IMG/VR virus record: IMGVR_UViG_3300005577_000060
Coordinates: 1-38,467 of that record
Origin: a virus
Reading direction: 5' to 3' (one strand)
Length of the DNA: 38,467 nt
Shown: one piece after another, positions 37,276 through 38,467 of the stretch
How positions within the stretch are numbered: the first letter of the stretch is position 1
Layout: each line of letters opens with the position of its first letter
Notes under the pieces: generated by a model
Databases searched by the model: none
What the model saw: only the letters and a program-made list of their open reading frames with translations
Told to the model about the DNA's origin: nothing
Translations under genes and position numbers: made by a program

Positions 37276-37647
37276 TTATTCCAAGACTACAAGACCAGGG
37301 CCGAACTGGATGTCGGCGGAGTCTTTGAGTGATTTGAGATGGGCTTGAGTGAATCCAGTAATCTTCACAACTAAGCGACGCTGTTCATCGAAGGACCACT
37401 GATAATCCGCATGATCGAACTGTGGCCTAACTTGTTTAGCGATTACCGCGAGCGTGTTCTTACGTCGATTCTCGTTCATCACCTGACGGTAGACAGCTTC
37501 GCCGGAAAGGTGCTGATGCGCAGGGCAGGCTCGCTCAATCGAGTGAAAAAAGTGCTGACGAGCTTCATTTGAAGTCGCGTCGTTCCATCTTTCCCTGACA
37601 CTGCATCCACAAGTGTCAGGGCTCCAGAGCTGTTCACGTACCGCCAT
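37276..37647 (-). CDS. Hypothetical phage protein with Cys/His motif
   Basis: The product has 123 residues. It begins MAVREQLWSPDTCGCSVRER and continues with HSIERACPAHQHL, a CxC...CxxH pattern often found in this phage protein type. The C-terminal part is helical then strand-rich. It overlaps the methyltransferase by 14 bases. Function unknown. Confidence 0.65.
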   Translation of the reverse strand: MAVREQLWSPDTCGCSVRERWNDATSNEARQHFFHSIERACPAHQHLSGEAVYRQVMNENRRKNTLAVIAKQVRPQFDHADYQWSFDEQRRLVVKITGFTQAHLKSLKDSADIQFGPGLVVLE

Positions 37648-38107
37648 TTATCACCTCTACGCTAGCATCGTCATGGACCACGAGAATCATATTCGCGTTG
37701 ATCCTTTCCAGGTTCTCCTGTGCAAACTTTGTCGAGATGCTAACTACCGCAACATCGACATGTTCATTAATGAACGTTCCCTCGATCAGTCGCACTTGAG
37801 AGTGATTCGCGGCGAGCACTTGTCGTCCGGCTGTGAGAGCTTCAGGATTCAATTCAGTTGCGTAGACAGGGCTAGCTCCGAGCCTCTCGGCAGCGATCGA
37901 GAGAATGCACGATCCAGCGCCGAGCTCGAGGAATGACATTCCGGGTTTGACGTACTGAGGCAGTGCGAGCAGTGCGGCTTTTGTCGTACTGTCCCAGCCC
38001 GCGCCGTAGCAGTGACCGAGCGGCGGCATGACAATACGTAACTTTCCTTCCGGCGTAGGAGCAGAGTCCCAATCACCCGCTATAACGAACATGCCGACCT
38101 CAATCAT
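37634..38107 (-). CDS. Class I SAM-dependent methyltransferase-like protein
   Basis: The 157-residue protein has FLELGAGSCILSIAAERLGA, the glycine-rich SAM-binding motif I, followed by VYATELNPEALTAG with the acidic residue that binds the ribose. The rest is short and has no clear target motif, so the domain is trimmed. It resembles PrmA-type enzymes. In the head module it may methylate a capsid or host protein; a SAM-binding decoy or a DNA or tRNA target is not excluded. Confidence 0.65.
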   Translation of the reverse strand: MIEVGMFVIAGDWDSAPTPEGKLRIVMPPLGHCYGAGWDSTTKAALLALPQYVKPGMSFLELGAGSCILSIAAERLGASPVYATELNPEALTAGRQVLAANHSQVRLIEGTFINEHVDVAVVSISTKFAQENLERINANMILVVHDDASVEVINGGT

Positions 38108-38126
38108 TGCTCAACCTTTAATTTAA

Positions 38127-38154
38127 GCGGCCACGATCAGCAGACCGTGACCGC
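38127..38154 (-). terminator. Hairpin after the capsid gene
   Basis: In leftward RNA GCGGTCACG (38146-38154 side) pairs with CGTGGCCGC (38127-38135 side), nine pairs with one G-U. The G-U would be a mismatch in the other strand. A TTAAATTAAA tract follows, so it is a weak terminator or a stabiliser behind the major capsid gene. Confidence 0.45.
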
Positions 38155-38179
38155 AATGGGGTTAGTTTCTTATTGTCAA

Positions 38180-38467
38180 TTACACTTCGACAACCATATA
38201 AGCGTAAGCATTCACAGCCGTTCCCGCCTTGACGCGAATACGGGCAAACTTAGACACTTGAATCACGGGCTCGCGTCCTAACGGAAACTGCTTGACGTAC
38301 TGGTTTGTGGGCGCAATCAATTGAATGTCAAACTCACGCACGGCAGTTATCGATCCTTCACCAGAAGCATTATATCCTGTCGAGGTTGTACCTACTGGAA
38401 ATAGGTTAGTAGTCGGATCGCCACCCGCAAGGGCCTCAGCGTTTAGCTTCATAATGTCATTTGCAAC
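38180..38467 (-). CDS. Major capsid protein-like, C-terminal part
   Basis: The frame is open to the window edge (VANDIMKLNAEALAGG) and ends KFARIRVKAGTAVNAYAYMV followed by VEV. A terminal P/A-domain strand pattern and the place upstream of decoration and connector genes fit a HK97-fold major capsid protein. Its N-terminus is outside the window. The assignment rests on order and on the end pattern, not on a full-length match. Confidence 0.55.
   Translation of the reverse strand, partial: VANDIMKLNAEALAGGDPTTNLFPVGTTSTGYNASGEGSITAVREFDIQLIAPTNQYVKQFPLGREPVIQVSKFARIRVKAGTAVNAYAYMVVEV

Overview
This window is most likely part of the genome of a tailed double-stranded DNA phage with siphovirus-type gene order, probably assembled from a metagenome. 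The evidence is a leftward block carrying a major-capsid-like C-terminus, a connector, tail-completion proteins, a tail tube, an overlapping tail-chaperone pair, a 1,167-residue tape measure, tail-tip proteins and fibres. It is joined to a lysis block and to a long early block of very small, tightly overlapping genes. No terminase, portal, integrase or polymerase is visible, so both genome ends lie outside. The host cannot be read from the sequence. TAG, TGA and TAA all end genes normally, so the code looks standard.

Layout. (1) 1-10161, leftward: early genes, mostly 45-120 codons and joined by ATGA overlaps. They include a recombination pair (ERF annealing protein and YqaJ-type exonuclease), a TGT/DpdA-like base-exchange enzyme that may modify phage DNA, a DUF559/Vsr-like nuclease, two adjacent SWIM zinc fingers and many cysteine-rich mini-proteins. 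(2) 10162-10394: a divergent control region with repeated AAATGTT half-sites. (3) 10395-12884, rightward: a regulator unit with an HTH-HNH-like protein and a LexA-type DNA-binding domain without its protease. (4) 12886-18133, leftward: a lysis/membrane block with a GH19 endolysin that has a membrane tail, spanin-like coiled-coil membrane proteins and a membrane-anchored PAS protein. (5) 18141-19554: a second divergent promoter and a rightward cassette, facing opposite to both neighbouring blocks. (6) 19556-38467, leftward: fibres, tail and head genes.

The most unusual part is the rightward cassette at 18196-19554. It contains a strong promoter almost touching a start codon, a zinc-ribbon protein, a conserved DUF7873-like protein, then about 420 bases of non-coding but highly structured sequence. 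That sequence holds the two halves of a tRNA in reversed order: the anticodon-stem-to-CCA half comes first, then 13 bases, then the acceptor-D-arm half. The acceptor stem (7 of 7) and anticodon stem (5 of 5) pair exactly across the rearrangement. A gap-free three-way junction and a terminator hairpin follow. Several helices need G-U pairs that only the plus-strand RNA allows, which supports a rightward RNA transcript. The upstream flank carries motifs resembling part of a group I intron core, so a permuted intron-exon arrangement is possible but not proven.

Also notable are an in-frame amber codon and a frameshift in two neighbouring early mini-genes, a structural protein made of 28 short repeats, a methyltransferase in the head module, and a hairpin that could set the level of tail-tube transcription.
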